From assembly GCF_014066305.1 (NCBI RefSeq), contig NW_023501041.1, forward strand, positions 682,001 through 746,000: 64,000 bases of DNA. Reading direction: 5' to 3'. Positions 10,122 to 25,015 of this stretch are shown piece after piece. Below the pieces are notes generated by a model. That model was not told the origin of the DNA. It saw nothing but the letters and a program-made list of their open reading frames with translations, and ran no database searches. This DNA is from Letharia columbiana. Lineage: Eukaryota; Ascomycota; Lecanoromycetes; Lecanorales; Parmeliaceae. A program made the position numbers and the translations under genes. Positions within the stretch are counted from its first letter, which is position 1. Every line of letters begins with the position of its first letter.

Positions 10122-13100
10122 TACTAATCGAAAAGATATAGTATAATATGAAATATTAATCTATTATACTATACTCTAATATAGTATAAGTTATTAAGAT
10201 TTATAGAATTCCATATCTAATATAATATAGGATCTTGGCGATATATACTACGATATGATATATCTATGGAATTATACTATAATATAATATATATATAAGA
10301 TATCTTAGTTAAGATTTCTATATTTAGAAGTAGCTATTCTAATTATTATTCTAATTAATAATTACGCTAAATTAATAAAATATAGAATTAAATATAATTA
10401 TATTTTATTACTTTATATATATAAAAGAAAGCGAGCTATATCTACTAGTAATAAGAAAAGCTTATCTTCCTCTAATATCAGCTACGCGAAATCCGCTAGC
10501 ACTTTATAATTAAAATTATTAACGATAATTTTATACGCTTATTACGTATTTTCGATATCGCTATTTAATATAAAATTATATATATTATAATTATAGCTTT
10601 CTTATTAAATCGCCGATCTAGGAAAATTAATATATTTCTTAATATTCTCTTAAAAGTATTATAGCTTAATATAATAAGCTATATTTCTTTAAGCTATCTT
10701 CTCGCGATATATAAAAAAAAGATTAAATATAGAAAGTATATAAAAGTATATTTAATAATTTTAGAACGAATTAGCGATATTTATAATAATAATTAAAATT
10801 AAAAATTAGATATACTCGAATAAGAGATAACTTTACGCTACTCGTATAATAGCGATAATAGTAATTAAGATTAAAATATCGACTTAGATAACGTAGCTTT
10901 CGTAGTAAGCTTTTTATTACTATATATTAGATTAATTATATATAAATAAAGATTTATAATTCTATCTTTTAAATATAATTACGTTTAATATTTTAAGATT
11001 TTTATAATAGTTTAATACTTATTAATTAGCGCGTTAATATTATTATATCTAAGCTATAATAGCGTTTATTATTAAGTTTTATATTATACTCTTAAGTAGT
11101 TTAAAAGATAGAATTTACTTAATTATTAGCGCGTATAATAGAATTATTCTTAATATTTATATCTTATTTAGCTTCGATATTATTTATTTCCTTCTAATTC
11201 GAGCTCTTATCTTTATCTATATATATAATAATTTATATAATAAGCGAAACTCTAAACTTCTTCGTAATTACGCTCGCGTATTTTTTTTATATAATACTAT
11301 TAAAATATAAGTCTATTAGAATAATAACTAGAATTAAAAATTACTTATCGCTTATCTATTATATTTTATCTAATCTATTTAAGAGTTTACTTCTATTATA
11401 ATAATAATATATCGATATATTTAACTTTACGCTTTTTAATAATTATAGCGTAATTAATAATTAAGATATCGGCTTTCTTTACTTTTTTAATTAGCTTCTT
11501 TTTAAATATAAATATATTTATTCGCTATCGCGATTTTTTAGTATTTTTATTTTAGTTAAGCTTATTATCTATTTTTTATTTTAATTAAAAATTTAATTAT
11601 CGTCTAATTAACCTATATTAAGACTCTTTAATATCGCTATTATTATTAATATTTAATATTTATTATAATAAATTATTAGACTTAGTTTCTTCTACTTTAA
11701 TTACTATAAAAAGATAAATTAATAAATATATATAAAAGAATTAAAGGGCTTATATAAATATCTACGAATATTAAGCTATTCTTAATTTTAATTAAAGCTC
11801 GTTTTATTAAAAAGTATATTAATTCTAATAAGTATCGATATTAGAAATAAAGAGGATATATATCGTATATTATTATAAGTGTATTATTATAGAGTCTAAC
11901 TTAAAGAATAATTATTTCTATAAAGATAATAAGACTTAAAGATAAGAAAGTAAGAATAAAATATATAAAAATTTTAATAAGTTATAATAGTTTAATATTA
12001 GTTAAATTAGATAAAGATAATTACTTACTAGCTCGCTCTCTTAAATCTTTTATCTTTTAATCTATATAGACTATAATAATAATTATAATTATTATAAAAG
12101 TAGCTAAGATTATATTAAATAATAATACTTAATAAGCGTAATTCGCTTAAGCTTAAATCTTTAAAATTAAAGAGAAAGTATTTTATTAATATCTAATTTA
12201 AGCTAGATAATTTAAAATAATCTAAAAATTTAATATACGCGATAGATATCTAAGCTTTTCTTCCCCTCTTCTTTCTCTCTAAGACTTTCTTTTTTATATT
12301 AACTCTTCTTATTATTAAATTATCTTCTTTATATATTAGACTTCTATTTAAATAATCTAATATTATTATAACGATATTAAAAGTATAACGTAGTCGTTAA
12401 ATTATATATTTATTCTTTATTTTTTAATAACTTTAAATTAATACGTAGATAAATCGCGTAAAGAGCTTAATTTATATACACTTAATCTATTATTAATAGC
12501 TCTTTAAAAAAGTTAATACTATTTTAGAATACTAAGTATAGTATTAAAGTAAAGTCTTTATTAGATACTATTATCGCTTTAATCGCTATCGTTATCGCTT
12601 TAATAAATACTATTCTTACTTTAATAAATATCATCTTTATTTTAATAATATTAAGACGTCGATAGAAATTAGATAGTATATTCTTCTAATTATTATTATA
12701 CTTATTATATATAACTAACGCGAGCTATAGCTTAAACTTTACGCGAGATTTATCGTTATTAAAAGTTAACTAATTTTATAATCTTAAAGCTTCCCTTTCA
12801 GCATCTAATTTATTAAATTATACTTAATTAAAATTCGTTAAAGCGCTATCGTATTTAAAGATTTATTCTTAAAATATTATATAAGATAATAGAAGTCTTT
12901 TTAATTCGTTAATTTAAGAGTAAGTCTCTTATTACTACGCTTTATAATTAGCTCTAATAATCTTTATTTAAATAAATACTTATCTTTATATAATATATAA
13001 AAAGCGAGTTATATTATAGAAAAAGAATTTAAATCTCGCGATAATCTTAATTAAGTTATTTAAATTAAAGATAAAAGTATACTTATCTTTATATAATTTA

Positions 13101-16100
13101 ATTACTAAATTAATTAATTATTATAAATATAATTATAAGATATAATTATATATTATTAATTATCTAAATAATTAAAAAAAATATAAAAGAAATAAAATTA
13201 TATAATTAAGTACTTATAAACTTTTCTCTTCTAAATATTTATTTTAATTTAGAGTTTAATCGCTATTTAATTAAAAAAAAGATAAAATATAAAAAATATA
13301 TAAAAGTATATTTAATAATTCTAGAATAAATTAACGATATCTATAATAATAATTAGAATTAAAAATTAAATATATTTAAATAATAAATAGCTTCGTATTA
13401 TTTATATAATAATAAGAGTAATAGCTAAGATTAAAATTTAACTTAGATAATATAACTTTTATAATAAACTTTTTATTACTATATATTAAATTAATTATAT
13501 ATTAATAAAGATTTATAATTTTATCTTTTAAACGTAATCGCGTTTAATATCTTAAGATTTCTATAATAGCTCGATACTTATTAGTTAACGCGTTAATACT
13601 TTTATATTTAAATTATAATAGAGCTTATTATTAAATTCTATATCGCGTTTTTAAGTAATTTAAAAGATAAAGTTTACTTAATTATTAGCGCGTATAATAG
13701 AATTATTCTTAATACTTATATCTTATTTAATTTTAATATTATTTATATTCTTATAATTCGAGCTTTTATCTTTATTTATATATATAATAATTCGCGTAAT
13801 AAGCGAAACTCTAAACTTTCTCTAAATTATACTCGCGTATTTTTTTTATATAATACTATTAAAATATAAGTTTATTAGAATAATAACTAGAATTAGAAGC
13901 TATTTATCGCTTATTTATTATATTTTATCTAATTTTCTTAAAAGCTTACTTCTATTTTAATTACGATATATTAATATATTTAACTTTATACTTATTATAG
14001 ACTATAGCGTAATTAATAATTAATATATTAGCTTTCTTTACTTTTTTAATTAATTTCTCCTTAAACGTAAATATATCTATTCGCTATCGCGATCTCTTAA
14101 TATTTTTATTTTTATTAAACTTATTCTTCGCTTTTTATTTTAATTAAAAATCTAATTATCGCTTAATTAATCTATATTAAAACTCTTTAATATCGTTATT
14201 ATTATTAATATTTAATATCTATTATAGTAAATTATTAGATTTAATATCTTTTACTTTAATCGCTATAAAAAGATAAGTTAATAGATATATATAAAGAAAT
14301 TAAAGAGTTTATATAAATATCTATAAATACTAAGCTATACTTAATTTTAATTAATATTTATTTTATTAAAAAGTATATTAATTCTAATAAGTATCGAAGT
14401 TAGAAATAAAGAGTATATATCGCGTATTATTTTAATTATAGAGTTTAAATTAAAAGAATAATTATTTATATAAAGAAAAAGAAAATAAAAATAAAATATA
14501 CGAAAATTTTAATAAGTTATAATTATTTTATTTTAATTAAGTTAAATAAAAAAAACTATTTACTAACTTACTATTTTAGATATTTTATCTTTTAATCTAT
14601 ATAAGTTATAATAATAATTATAAATATTATAAAAGTAAATAAGATCGTATTAAATAATAGCGCTTAATAAATATAATTCGCTTAAGTTTAAATCTTTAAA
14701 ATTAAAGAGAAAGCGCGTTATTTATTAATATTTAAAATAAATTAAATAATATAAAGTAATCTAAATATTTAATATACGCGATAGATATATAAACTTTTTC
14801 TTTTTTTTAAAACTTTCTTTTTTATATTAACTCTTCTTATTATAAAATTATCTTTTTTATATATTAGACTTTTATTTAAGTAATTTAATATTATTATAAT
14901 AATATCTAAAGTATAACGTAGATATTAAGTTATATATTTATTCTTTATTTATTAATAACTTTAAATTAATATATAAATAGATCGCGTAAAGAGCTTAATT
15001 TATATATATTTAATTTATTATTAATAATTCCTCGAAAAAGCTAATATTATTTTAGACTACGCGAGGTAATAATCTATTTAAAAGCGTTATAATAAAGCGT
15101 TTATTAGATATCGCCGCTACTTTAATAGATATTACTATTACTTTAATAAATATTATTATTACTTTAATAGATATTATCTCTATTTTAATAATATTAAAAT
15201 ATTAATAGAAACTAGATAGTATATTTTTCTAGCTATTATTATTCTTATTATATATTACTAACGCGAGCTATAGCTTAAACTTTACGCGAGATTTATTACT
15301 ATTAATTTTTAATTAATTTTATAATTTCGAAGCTTCCCTTTTAGCGCGTAGTTCGTAAGATTTTATATTATATATATATTATATTATTTAACTATTATTT
15401 TTAAAGTTTCGCTTTTAAAAGATAATTCTATATTCTTATAATAAATAAGATATTAAATAGAATAATTAATAGAATTTAATTTTTTATTTACTAGCTAATA
15501 ATAAGTCTTATAACTTAAATATTTAATTATATTTAAAATTATAATTATAATTATCTTTATAATTATATTTAATATAAATTAAAACTTTTTATTAATATAT
15601 AGCTTTTTTTAGAAAGATTTATATAAGCGTAATTAAAGATTAATATTCTTCTTTTAAGCGTTAAACGCTTAATAAGAAGTATTAGAAGATTTATATTTAA
15701 ATATTTTAATAACTATATATTAGAATTTACTTACTTTAAATTCTAGATATAAATATTTTTACTTTTAAATAAGATAAAGAAGTTATAAATTTAAAATCGG
15801 ATATTATTAAGAGTTACTTACTATTTTCTATTATATTTTAAATATTTATAATTATTAATATACTCGCTAATAAGAAAAGCGTATTATTACTATATAAATT
15901 TAATCGCGATATTAATAATAACTATAGAAATTAAAGCTATCGAATATAGAAATATAATCTTTAATTTAATATAGATTCTAGAATAAAGAGCCTCTTTTAT
16001 TAAAGTAGTAATATTTTTATAAGCGTATATCTATATTTAAATCGATTTAAAAAGTTTTATTTTATAAATATAAAATATATAAAGTTATTAGATTAAGTAT

Positions 16101-19100
16101 AATAGTTAAATATTATTAATTAAGCGTAATAAATAGAATAATAATTAGAATATCTTATTCTCAACTTAGAATAGTTTTTCTTTTATTTATTATATATTTT
16201 CTTTTTATAAAAACTATATCTAGACTTTAATAATACTATATTATTACTTATAAACTTATATCTTATTATAATTATTTAAAAAGCTATATATCTTTCGATT
16301 ATAAAGTAATTCTTTTTATATAAAATATATATAATTAAGCCGCTAGATATTAGTTAATAATTTTCTTTATTTATAATTATTAGAGAGTAAGTTATACTAT
16401 TAAAATTACTTACTAATTTTATCTTTATAGTTTTTTAAAGTATATATAATATAAAAGATTAAATTTAAAGTAAATTAATCGATTTTAAAGTTATATAAGT
16501 TAAGATCTTCTTTATTACTTAAATAAATATAATTTAAGAAATAATTAAATTCGTTAATTTCTATAGTTCGCGGATTTTCTTTAATATATAAGCTTTAAAA
16601 TTTAATTAGTAATAATTTAATTAGCGCGTATAATTAATTTATTATTTAATTTAAATATACGTAATTAATATAACTATATATTTTTCTTATTTATAATTAT
16701 ACTTCTTAAACTTCGCGTATAATCTTCTAATTTTTACCTTCGCGAAGTCTTATCTTTACTTTACTTCGATAATTTAGATAAATCTAAATTAGTAATTAAT
16801 AAATTATTAAGAATTTTTTAAGTTTTCGCGATTATCGAGTTAATAGCTTTAATAAATAATAATATTATATATTAACGAATTATATTTAATATTATAATTA
16901 ATTATCGTATTAAGAGATATAGCGCTATTAGACGTATATTTACTTTATAAAAATAATATTATTAATTTAATTTAATTATAAAATATAAAGAAAATAATTT
17001 TATTTTTTTTAGATATAGATAATATCGTAATAAATAAGCGTATTATAATATAATTATTATAATAATAAAAAGAATTTTTAAGAAAGAAGAGAGTAGATTA
17101 GAAAAGAATAATATTAAATATTTATTATCGAGCTAATTAATATTATATAACTAAAATCTTATTAGAATAAAATACTATTTAAAGATAGATTAAGTTTAAA
17201 TATTAATTAAAAAGCTAATTAGAAAAAGAGGTTAATTTTTTTTTATTAATATATATTATAAAGCTATATATAAGCGCTTCTTTCTATATTTTAAATATAC
17301 TTTAGATATTTATAGCTATATATATACGCCCCCTTTTATATTTTATATATATTTTATATATTTTAATATTCTTTATATATACGATATATCTATTAAAGAT
17401 AATCTTATTAATCTAATTAATTTCTATTTAATTTTATATTTATTAATTATAAGAAAAGCTCTTTATTTTAATATTATAATTTTATTAATTCGTTATTCTT
17501 AAACGTCGGGCCGTTTATAACTTATAATTAATTTACTTACTCTCTTCTCTTCTTTTACTCTAAAAATAGAAGAAGATATTATTTCTTTTTCGCCTTTATC
17601 TATAACGAACTAGTTATTATTTTTATAAGATTAAAGATATTAATTTAAAAACGAGATCGTCTAATTAAAAGCGAAGAATATAATACTTTAATATTTTAAT
17701 ACTCGAGTAAAAGATATTATAATATTACTTAAATAAGAGAGAGTTATATTAATAAGAAAGATTTTAAAACTTAAAAATAATCTTAGCGTAGCGAAAGATT
17801 TAATTTCTATATATAAAAGATTTAAATAATAACTAATCTAGCTAATTAAATTATTAAAGCGTTTAAATTAAATTTTAATTCTATATTAATATCTAATAAA
17901 ATTTATTTAATAGTTTTAAGATATTAATATACGCTCTTATTAATATAGCTAATAATTAGAATATTAATTAAAAAAATATAATTCTTAATTCTAATATTTA
18001 AAATAATATAGTAATAAATAAGTACTAATATTAAAGTAAATAAAGTATATATTATATTAAGTAGAAAAGCGTTAATAGTTAAATTAATTAAAGTTTTAAA
18101 TTAATAAAATTAAATACTAATTTTATATTAATATTATTATATACTTTTAAATATATAATTACTAATTATAACGCTAATTAAAAAGAATTAATCTTTAATT
18201 TAAAATATCGAGAATAATATAGCGATATATTATTAAAGCGATATAAGTTATTAAAGCAATATAAGTTTCTATTATAGCGAGAAGATAGAATTTATATATT
18301 AAATATTAATCTTATTTTATTTCTAATATTTTATTTATTTATATATCTCTTTTAATTTCTCTTTAAATATTTTAATCTTAAGATATTAATTAGACCTTTA
18401 TCTAGCGTAGGTCTAGCTTTCTTAATTAACGATACTTAATATAAAATATTAATAAATATATTTTAATATAAAGATAATAATAAACTTTATTTTCTTTTTA
18501 ATATTAATAATAAGAAATAATAGATATAGTAATAAATAAAGATAGTATAGACTATATAAAATTAATTTAAATTTAATAACAATTATTAGCCTATCTATTA
18601 GAGCTTAAAAATTAGAAAATTTTAGAAATAAATATAATTTAACGAATATACGCTTATCGGTTCTAGAGAGTTATATATTATTTATTATTACTATAATAAG
18701 ATTTTAATTTATCTATTTATAGATTATAGAATAAGCGATATAATAGTATATATTAAGTCTAAAAAATATATTAAGAAATTTAATTTAAATAGTTTATAAT
18801 AAACGAACCTAGTTAATAATTATAAAAATTAAATATATTTCTAAACTAGACGATATAGATTATTAATAAATAAAACGATAAATAAAATATCTAACTTACT
18901 ATTTACTCTAGAAAAAATAATATTAAAATTCTCTTATAATATTAGAAAGTCGAAAGCTTATACGCGAAGACTTTCTAAAATAATTTCATCGCTAAATTAT
19001 AAATATTAATATTTTATTTATAATCGCTAATAATTCTAAAATATTATAACTCTTATACTATCTTAATCTTAATATATAATTAAAATTAATATTTATTATA

Positions 19101-21787
19101 AAGAATCGATTAATAAAAAAAGTTATAAAGTTAGAGATAAGATTATTAAAGAATTTATTAGCTAATAGCACTAAAGTCTCTTTAACTCTAAATTATTAAT
19201 TATTTTATAATTATTAATTATTTATAATAATTCTAATCTTTTTTATTAATATTAATTAATAATAGTATAAGATTCTTATAAACTTTAAATATATCGAAGA
19301 TAAATATATTAGCTAGAAACTTATAAGTATTATTAATTTAATTCTTATAGAATATAAGATTTAGAATTATATATTTAAATTTATAACTAATAACGTTAAT
19401 AATAATAATATACTCTTCGAAGATTTAATTACTTATCTTTTTATTTTTATAATAGAAAACCCGCTTAATATTAAAGAATTTAAATCTTTAAATTATTTAT
19501 AATATATTTTTATATAATATATATTATTTAATTAGTCTTAAAAAAACTTCTAGATAATATTAGAATTACTTTAATAAATAAAAAATTCTAAAAGAGCTAA
19601 GATAATAAAGAAAATAAGAATTAAATTTAAATAAATACGATTAGCCTATCGATAACTCTAATAAAAATATAATATTTCTTATTATTATTCTAATTATTAT
19701 ATTATTAATTATATTAAAATTCGAAAAATCGTTATATATATTAATATTAGTAATTAGCGTAAAAAGATCTTTTTTATATTATAAGCTAAACGACTTTAAG
19801 ATAAAAATATTTTAATATTAGATAAATATTAATCTTCTAAAAAAAAGTAATATTATTAAAAACGCTCTTTTAAGCTCTTTTAGAATATTAAGACTCGCTA
19901 AGATTTAATTTATTAGATATTAATCCGCGCTCTACTTCTTTATATCGATATTATACACTTTTTAAAAAATAGATTAACTATTTATTTAAGATTAAATAAT
20001 AAAAAATAATTATAAATAAAAATTATAATCTAGATGTCTAAATAATTTTTAATTAATTTCTAATAGATTTAATATTTAATTTAGCTTATTAGATTTTTTT
20101 ATAAATTTATAAAATTAATAAGTAGAGAAAAGAAGGCTATAATTTACTACGTCTTTAATATTTATAATTATCTATTTAATTATATAAATAAAAAGCTTAG
20201 AAAATTAAGAAGAAAGAGAATTTCTTAAAAAAAAGAACTTCTTAAAGCTTTTAAAACGGCTCGTAAGAAATTAACTATCTATTATAGTCGAATTTAATTA
20301 GATTTAGGCTATCTATATAAATAAGTTATACTTTTATATCTAAATTATAATAATATAAAATTAAAGAAATTAAATTAAAAGATTAATACTAGAGAGAAGC
20401 TATAAATAAAGATCTACTAGAAAGCGCTTAAAAGAATATTTTAAAATTATTAAAATATTAATATAAGTAGTTAATTATAAAGAGTTAAGCGAATAAGTTA
20501 ATTAAATAAAAATACGCTTAATTAAGCGATAGAATTCGAGATTAAGAATTTAGATAATAAGAATAAATATAATTAGCTTTAGTAGTATAGATAAAATAAT
20601 AAATTTTCTAATTATTATTCTAATTATAATCTTATCTTTAATCTTTATAAAGCTTCTTTTAATAATCTAGCGAATCTTTTAATTCTAAAGTAATAAAAGA
20701 AATTAAAATCTAAATACATTACAGTTACTCGAATAGCTTATAATATTTTTTATTCTTTTACGAGGATTATTATATATAAGCGATACTTCTTAATAATTAA
20801 AAGATATTATAATACTTAAAAATATTATTTACTAGCGATATTCTATACTCTAATAATAATTCTTTATATAAAATATTAAGAAAATAAGTTTAAATAGATT
20901 AGACTTAATCTTAAAGAAAATCTTAATATATTAAATTAAATTAAAAGAGCTAATAGTACTTTATATAAAAATTTAATTAATAATTATAATAATTATATTA
21001 GCGAAAATAACGAGCTTATAAAAAGTATTTCGATAAATTTAATATTTATAAATTTATTAAGATATATTATTAATACTCTATAATATATAGAGAAATAATA
21101 AATAGACTTATAATTAGAGAGAGTTAATAATAATAGATTTAATCTTAATAAAGAGATCTAAGATAATTTAAAAAGCGAATTTATCTATAAATAATTAATA
21201 AGTTTAATTAGATAAAGATAGATTTAGAATATTTAAAAAAATCGCGATAAAGTAGAATAGAAGAGTAGTAAAGAGTTCGAGAGAAGAATAAATATAAAGT
21301 TTATTAAGCTTATTTAACGCGTTAAGACGAATATATAAATAGAGATAATTATAGAATTTTATTCTTATAATATTTAAAGATTTAAAATTTAGAATATTCT
21401 TTTATATTATAATTTTAAGAAGAAGAATAAAGACGCTTATAATTTTAATTATTATTCTAATTATTACTATTAATAAGAAGATAAATAGCTATATTAGATT
21501 ACTCTTTATATTCCCTCTCTCTTAATAAAGAAGAATAAATATATTCTATATATCTTAGTCGGATTATTCTATAAATATAAAAATTCTAATCGAGATATCT
21601 TATATATATATTATTTCATAATATAATATTATAAATATACTATATCGTAAGATATCTCGCTAAGATCCCGAACTCATATTAGAAAAATAAAATAGTATCC
21701 GACCCTATTTATACTATACTCGAATACGATATAATATTACTTAATATAAAATATTTCATAGAATATATTATATCTTTTCGGCTAGTA
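10122..21787 (+). mobile_element. E1 left copy: 11.7-kb TIR element, RIP-dead
   Basis: The left terminus reads TACTAATCGAAAAG and the right terminus, reverse-complemented, TACTAGCCGAAAAG. They are flanked by the identical octamer AGCGATAC at 10114-10121 and 21788-21795. The inverted terminal regions stay similar for roughly 210-240 bp (10122-10335 and 21545-21787). The interior matches the inverted right copy: 10.14-18.56 kb corresponds to 40.43-31.75 kb, and 18.66-21.5 kb to 28.98-25.2 kb. No coding frame survives, so the superfamily is unknown. An 8-bp duplication is shared by hAT, P and the large fungal KDZ/Zisupton-type elements (established knowledge); assignment to any of these is inference. 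Confidence 0.75.
10713..15341 (+). repeat. 2.07-kb internal direct duplication in E1 (left copy)
   Basis: 10713-12800 and 13273-15341 are RIP-diverged direct copies, offset about 2560 bp, separated by roughly 470 bp of spacer. Both begin with an A-run followed by GAT(T/A)AAATATA and end near AGCTTCCCTTT. The inverted right E1 copy has the same duplication (39.85-37.77 kb and 37.13-35.24 kb), so it predates the split of the two copies. Confidence 0.7.
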
Positions 21788-23411
21788 AGCGATACTCGAC
21801 TAGCTACTTAGTTAATACTATTTACTCTATTAATTTAATAATTTACTTAGTTAGATTATTAGTTAGTTACTTAATTATTTACTTAGTTAGCTATTTAACT
21901 AGTTACTTAATTTAATACTCTATAAGAAAAGAAGTAAGAGGAGGAATTATAATAGATAAATATAAAGAATACTGCGAAGAAATTAAGCGGTAATAAGATT
22001 ATTATCGTTAAAAATATAGCTTAGCTCTCTAAGATCTTATATTAATTTATTTAGTTAGAATAAGAGAAGTTACGATAATAGATAAATGTAAAGAATACTA
22101 TAAAAAAATTAAGCGATAATAAGATTATTATCGTTAAGAATATAGCTTAGCTCTTTAAGATTTTACGTTATATTAGTTATTTACTTAATTAATTATTTAA
22201 CTAGTTACTTAATCTAATACTCTATAAAAAAAGAAGTAAGAGAAGAAATTATAATAGATAAATGCGAAGAATACTACGAAGAAATTAAGTAGTAATAAGA
22301 CTATCATCGTCAAGAATATAGCTTAGCTCTTTAAGATTCTATATTATATTAGTTATTTACTTAGTTAATTACTTAGCTAGTTACTTAATCTAATACTCTA
22401 TAAGAGAAGAAGTAAGAGAAGAAATTATAATAGATAAATATAAAGAATACTACGGAGAAACTAAGCGATAATAAGATTATTATCATCAAAAATACGACTT
22501 AACTCTCTAAGATTCTATATTAATCTACTTAGCTAGAGTAAGAGAAATTATAATAGTAGACGAATATAGAGAATACTATAAAGAATATTACGAAGATAGT
22601 TATTAATAGTAGTAATATAATAGATCTACTCTCTATAGTCTTATATTAATTCACTTAGCTAGAATAAGAGAAGTTATAATAATAGGCGAATACGAAGAAT
22701 ATTACGAAGAAACTAAGCGGTAATAAGACTCTTAATACTAAGAATATAGCTTAGCTCTCTAAGATTCCACATTATATACTCTTTACAATTCTATATTAAA
22801 TTATTACTTAGTAAGCGAAGAATATTACTATAATTTAGTTTATTATCCTTACTATAACTTAGTTTATTATCTCTACTATATTTATATAATACATTAATAA
22901 CGTTATAAGAGAAGAATCTACTACGATAATTATAGTCAATTAGGCCTCTATAGAAGAAATATTAAACGATGTATATTTGAACGAATTGAAATCGTCCGAT
23001 ATCTATAGCTATTTTATTATTCGAAAGATTTCACTGCGATAGAAGATATTGTAGGATTTATATTACTAATTAGTACGTTATCTTTATTTATTTCTAATAT
23101 TTCGATACTTCTTACTATAAGGATATAACCTTTCTCTATTTTTTATAAGTAATTATTACGAATTAATTCTTTATACTTAATATACCTTCTAAATAAACCT
23201 TAGCGCGCCTCTCTCCGCTATATATGTACCTATATATTATATAGATTAAATTAATTTTATAGTAATGAAAGTAGATTAAAAACGCATAGCAAGCGATTAG
23301 AGTTCGATTTGACTTAGGGCTAGGGCTAAAATTCGATTTAACTTAGAAAAATTCAACTTCATTTAACTTAGAAAAATGAAAAATTCAACTCCATAAATTT
23401 AATTTATAGGT
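21788..23411 (+). mobile_element. E2 left copy, 3' part (heavily RIP-mutated)
   Basis: Continuation of E2 after the E1 insertion. It contains a degraded tandem-repeat domain (about 21900-22870) and a 500-bp 3' part whose landmark is the motif GACTTAGGGCTAGGGCT near 23320. The same order, tandem repeats then 3' part, is found inverted at 30930-28988. Confidence 0.65.
21900..22870 (+). repeat. Degenerate tandem repeat array of E2 (RIP-mutated)
   Basis: About six units of 120-180 bp share GAAGAAATTAAGCG(G/A)TAATAAGA...ATAGCTTAGCTCT(C/T)TAAGAT. Each corresponds to a unit of the unmutated array at 29480-30930 read on the minus strand (GGAGAAACCAAGCGG...ACGGCTCAGCTCTCCAAGAT). The differences are overwhelmingly C-to-T and G-to-A. 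Confidence 0.8.
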
Positions 23412-24590
23412 CTTTACTTATTTAATTATACTAATCTAACTTCAACTCGTCTTATTAAAATTACGAAGAAATTAACTATTTTTATTAGAGTAGTAGACTA
23501 TAGTCTTAGTAATAAATATCTATATAATCGCTTCTAGCACTTAAGCGAGACTATTAGTCGATACTATTACGAAGTTATAACGACTATATACGTATTATAT
23601 TAGAAATTTATTTAACTATTAAGAGCTTTATACTTTATTTTAATAAAGATCTTCTCTAGCTTAAAATTTACGTCTTATTTTAATAACTATTTAAAAGTAT
23701 TAGATAATACTTACGTCGCTGTTCGCGTATTAGTTACTAAGTATATATCTTAATAAAATAGAAAGAATACTCTAAGTCAGAACGTCTTAGCTATGTGTGA
23801 GTTTGATATATTATTTCACTACGTATTATCTAGATAAGAGAGATCTTTCTATAACATATCTATATTAAAAGATACTTTTAATAATTACGAGTTTTTAGTA
23901 TTAGTAGAGAAATACTATCTTGCTAATACTAGATATATTAATTACGATTAACTATTAACTTCTTACGTAAGTATTCGATATTATTTAAAAGAATAGAAGT
24001 AGACAGCAGTCTATAGGCTGAGATGAAGTCTAAAAATTATAGGGAATTGTTTAATCTACGATACTTATAGTTACGTAACGTTATTAAAAGAATATTTAAT
24101 ATTTTAAAGCGAAGATTTAAGTCTCTTAAGATCTCTTTAAAGCTTAATATACTCTTTTAAGTAATTAACTAGTACGTCTTAATAGTATTATATAATTTTA
24201 TTATATAATATCGTCTTAGTAATAAATCGAATATTTAGATAATTAGACTAGCGGAAGAGAATCTCGCTGATAATTTAAAGTCGTTAAAGAGTACGTAATC
24301 TACTACTATTAAGATAAATAGAATTTAGAATAAGATAGCGTAAAGAATATAAATTAACTATTAAGTATATATCTCGTAAGTTATATTTCGAGAATTTCGA
24401 ATACTCTAGAACTTAACTAATTTATTTAAATAGTTAATAAATATCTAACTCTTATTTTATATATATATAATATCTATCGAGTTAAATATAGAACCTCTAG
24501 AATATATAGATATCGTCTTCTTTTATACTTTCTTCATTTAAAGATAATATCTTCGAACGAAAAGAGCGTATGCTATTAGAGAAAAAATTT
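23412..24590. other. AT-rich unique stretch between E2 and the A/T tract
   Basis: RIP-like composition but with slightly more intact bases (for example GACAGCAGTCTATAGGCTGAG near 24004). No second copy was noticed in the window and no frame is open. It is probably the remains of a further element or the original target between the two nested pairs. Confidence 0.4.
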
Positions 24591-24689
24591 AAGAAATCGT
24601 TTTTTTTAGAAGAGAGAAAATAAAAAAAAAAATCTTTTTTCTAAAAAAATTTTTTTTTTTTTTAAAAATTTTTTTTCAAAAAAAAAAAA

Positions 24690-24720
<31 letters not shown>

Positions 24721-24966
24721 TTTTTTTTTTTTTTTTTTATTTATTTTTTAAAAAAAAATAAAAAAAAAAATAAATAAAAAAAATATAAAAAAAATTAAAA
24801 AAAAAATTTATTATTTAAAAAAAAATTATTTTTTTTTTTAAAAATAAAAAAAAAAATAAAAAAATTTTTAAAATTTTTAATAAAAATTTTTAAAATTTTT
24901 TTTTATAATAAAAAAAAAAAAAAAAAAAATATAATATATTTTTTATTAAATATTTTTTAAAAATAA

Positions 24967-25000
<34 letters not shown>

Positions 25001-25015
25001 ATAAATTCATTTTTC
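24591..25015. repeat. A/T homopolymer tract (low complexity)
   Basis: About 425 bp made almost only of A-runs and T-runs up to about 30 long. It begins and ends abruptly and replaces the terminal part of the right E1 copy, whose homology resumes at 25016 inside the terminal inverted repeat. This may be a true low-complexity sequence or a consensus/assembly artefact. Confidence 0.8.

Noticed and set aside
9510..23419. CTTTACTT octamer as a definite E2 target duplication
   Set aside because: The octamer is present at both edges, but the exact E2 ends are blurred by RIP and the right E2 copy has no matching duplication, so it is kept only as a possibility.
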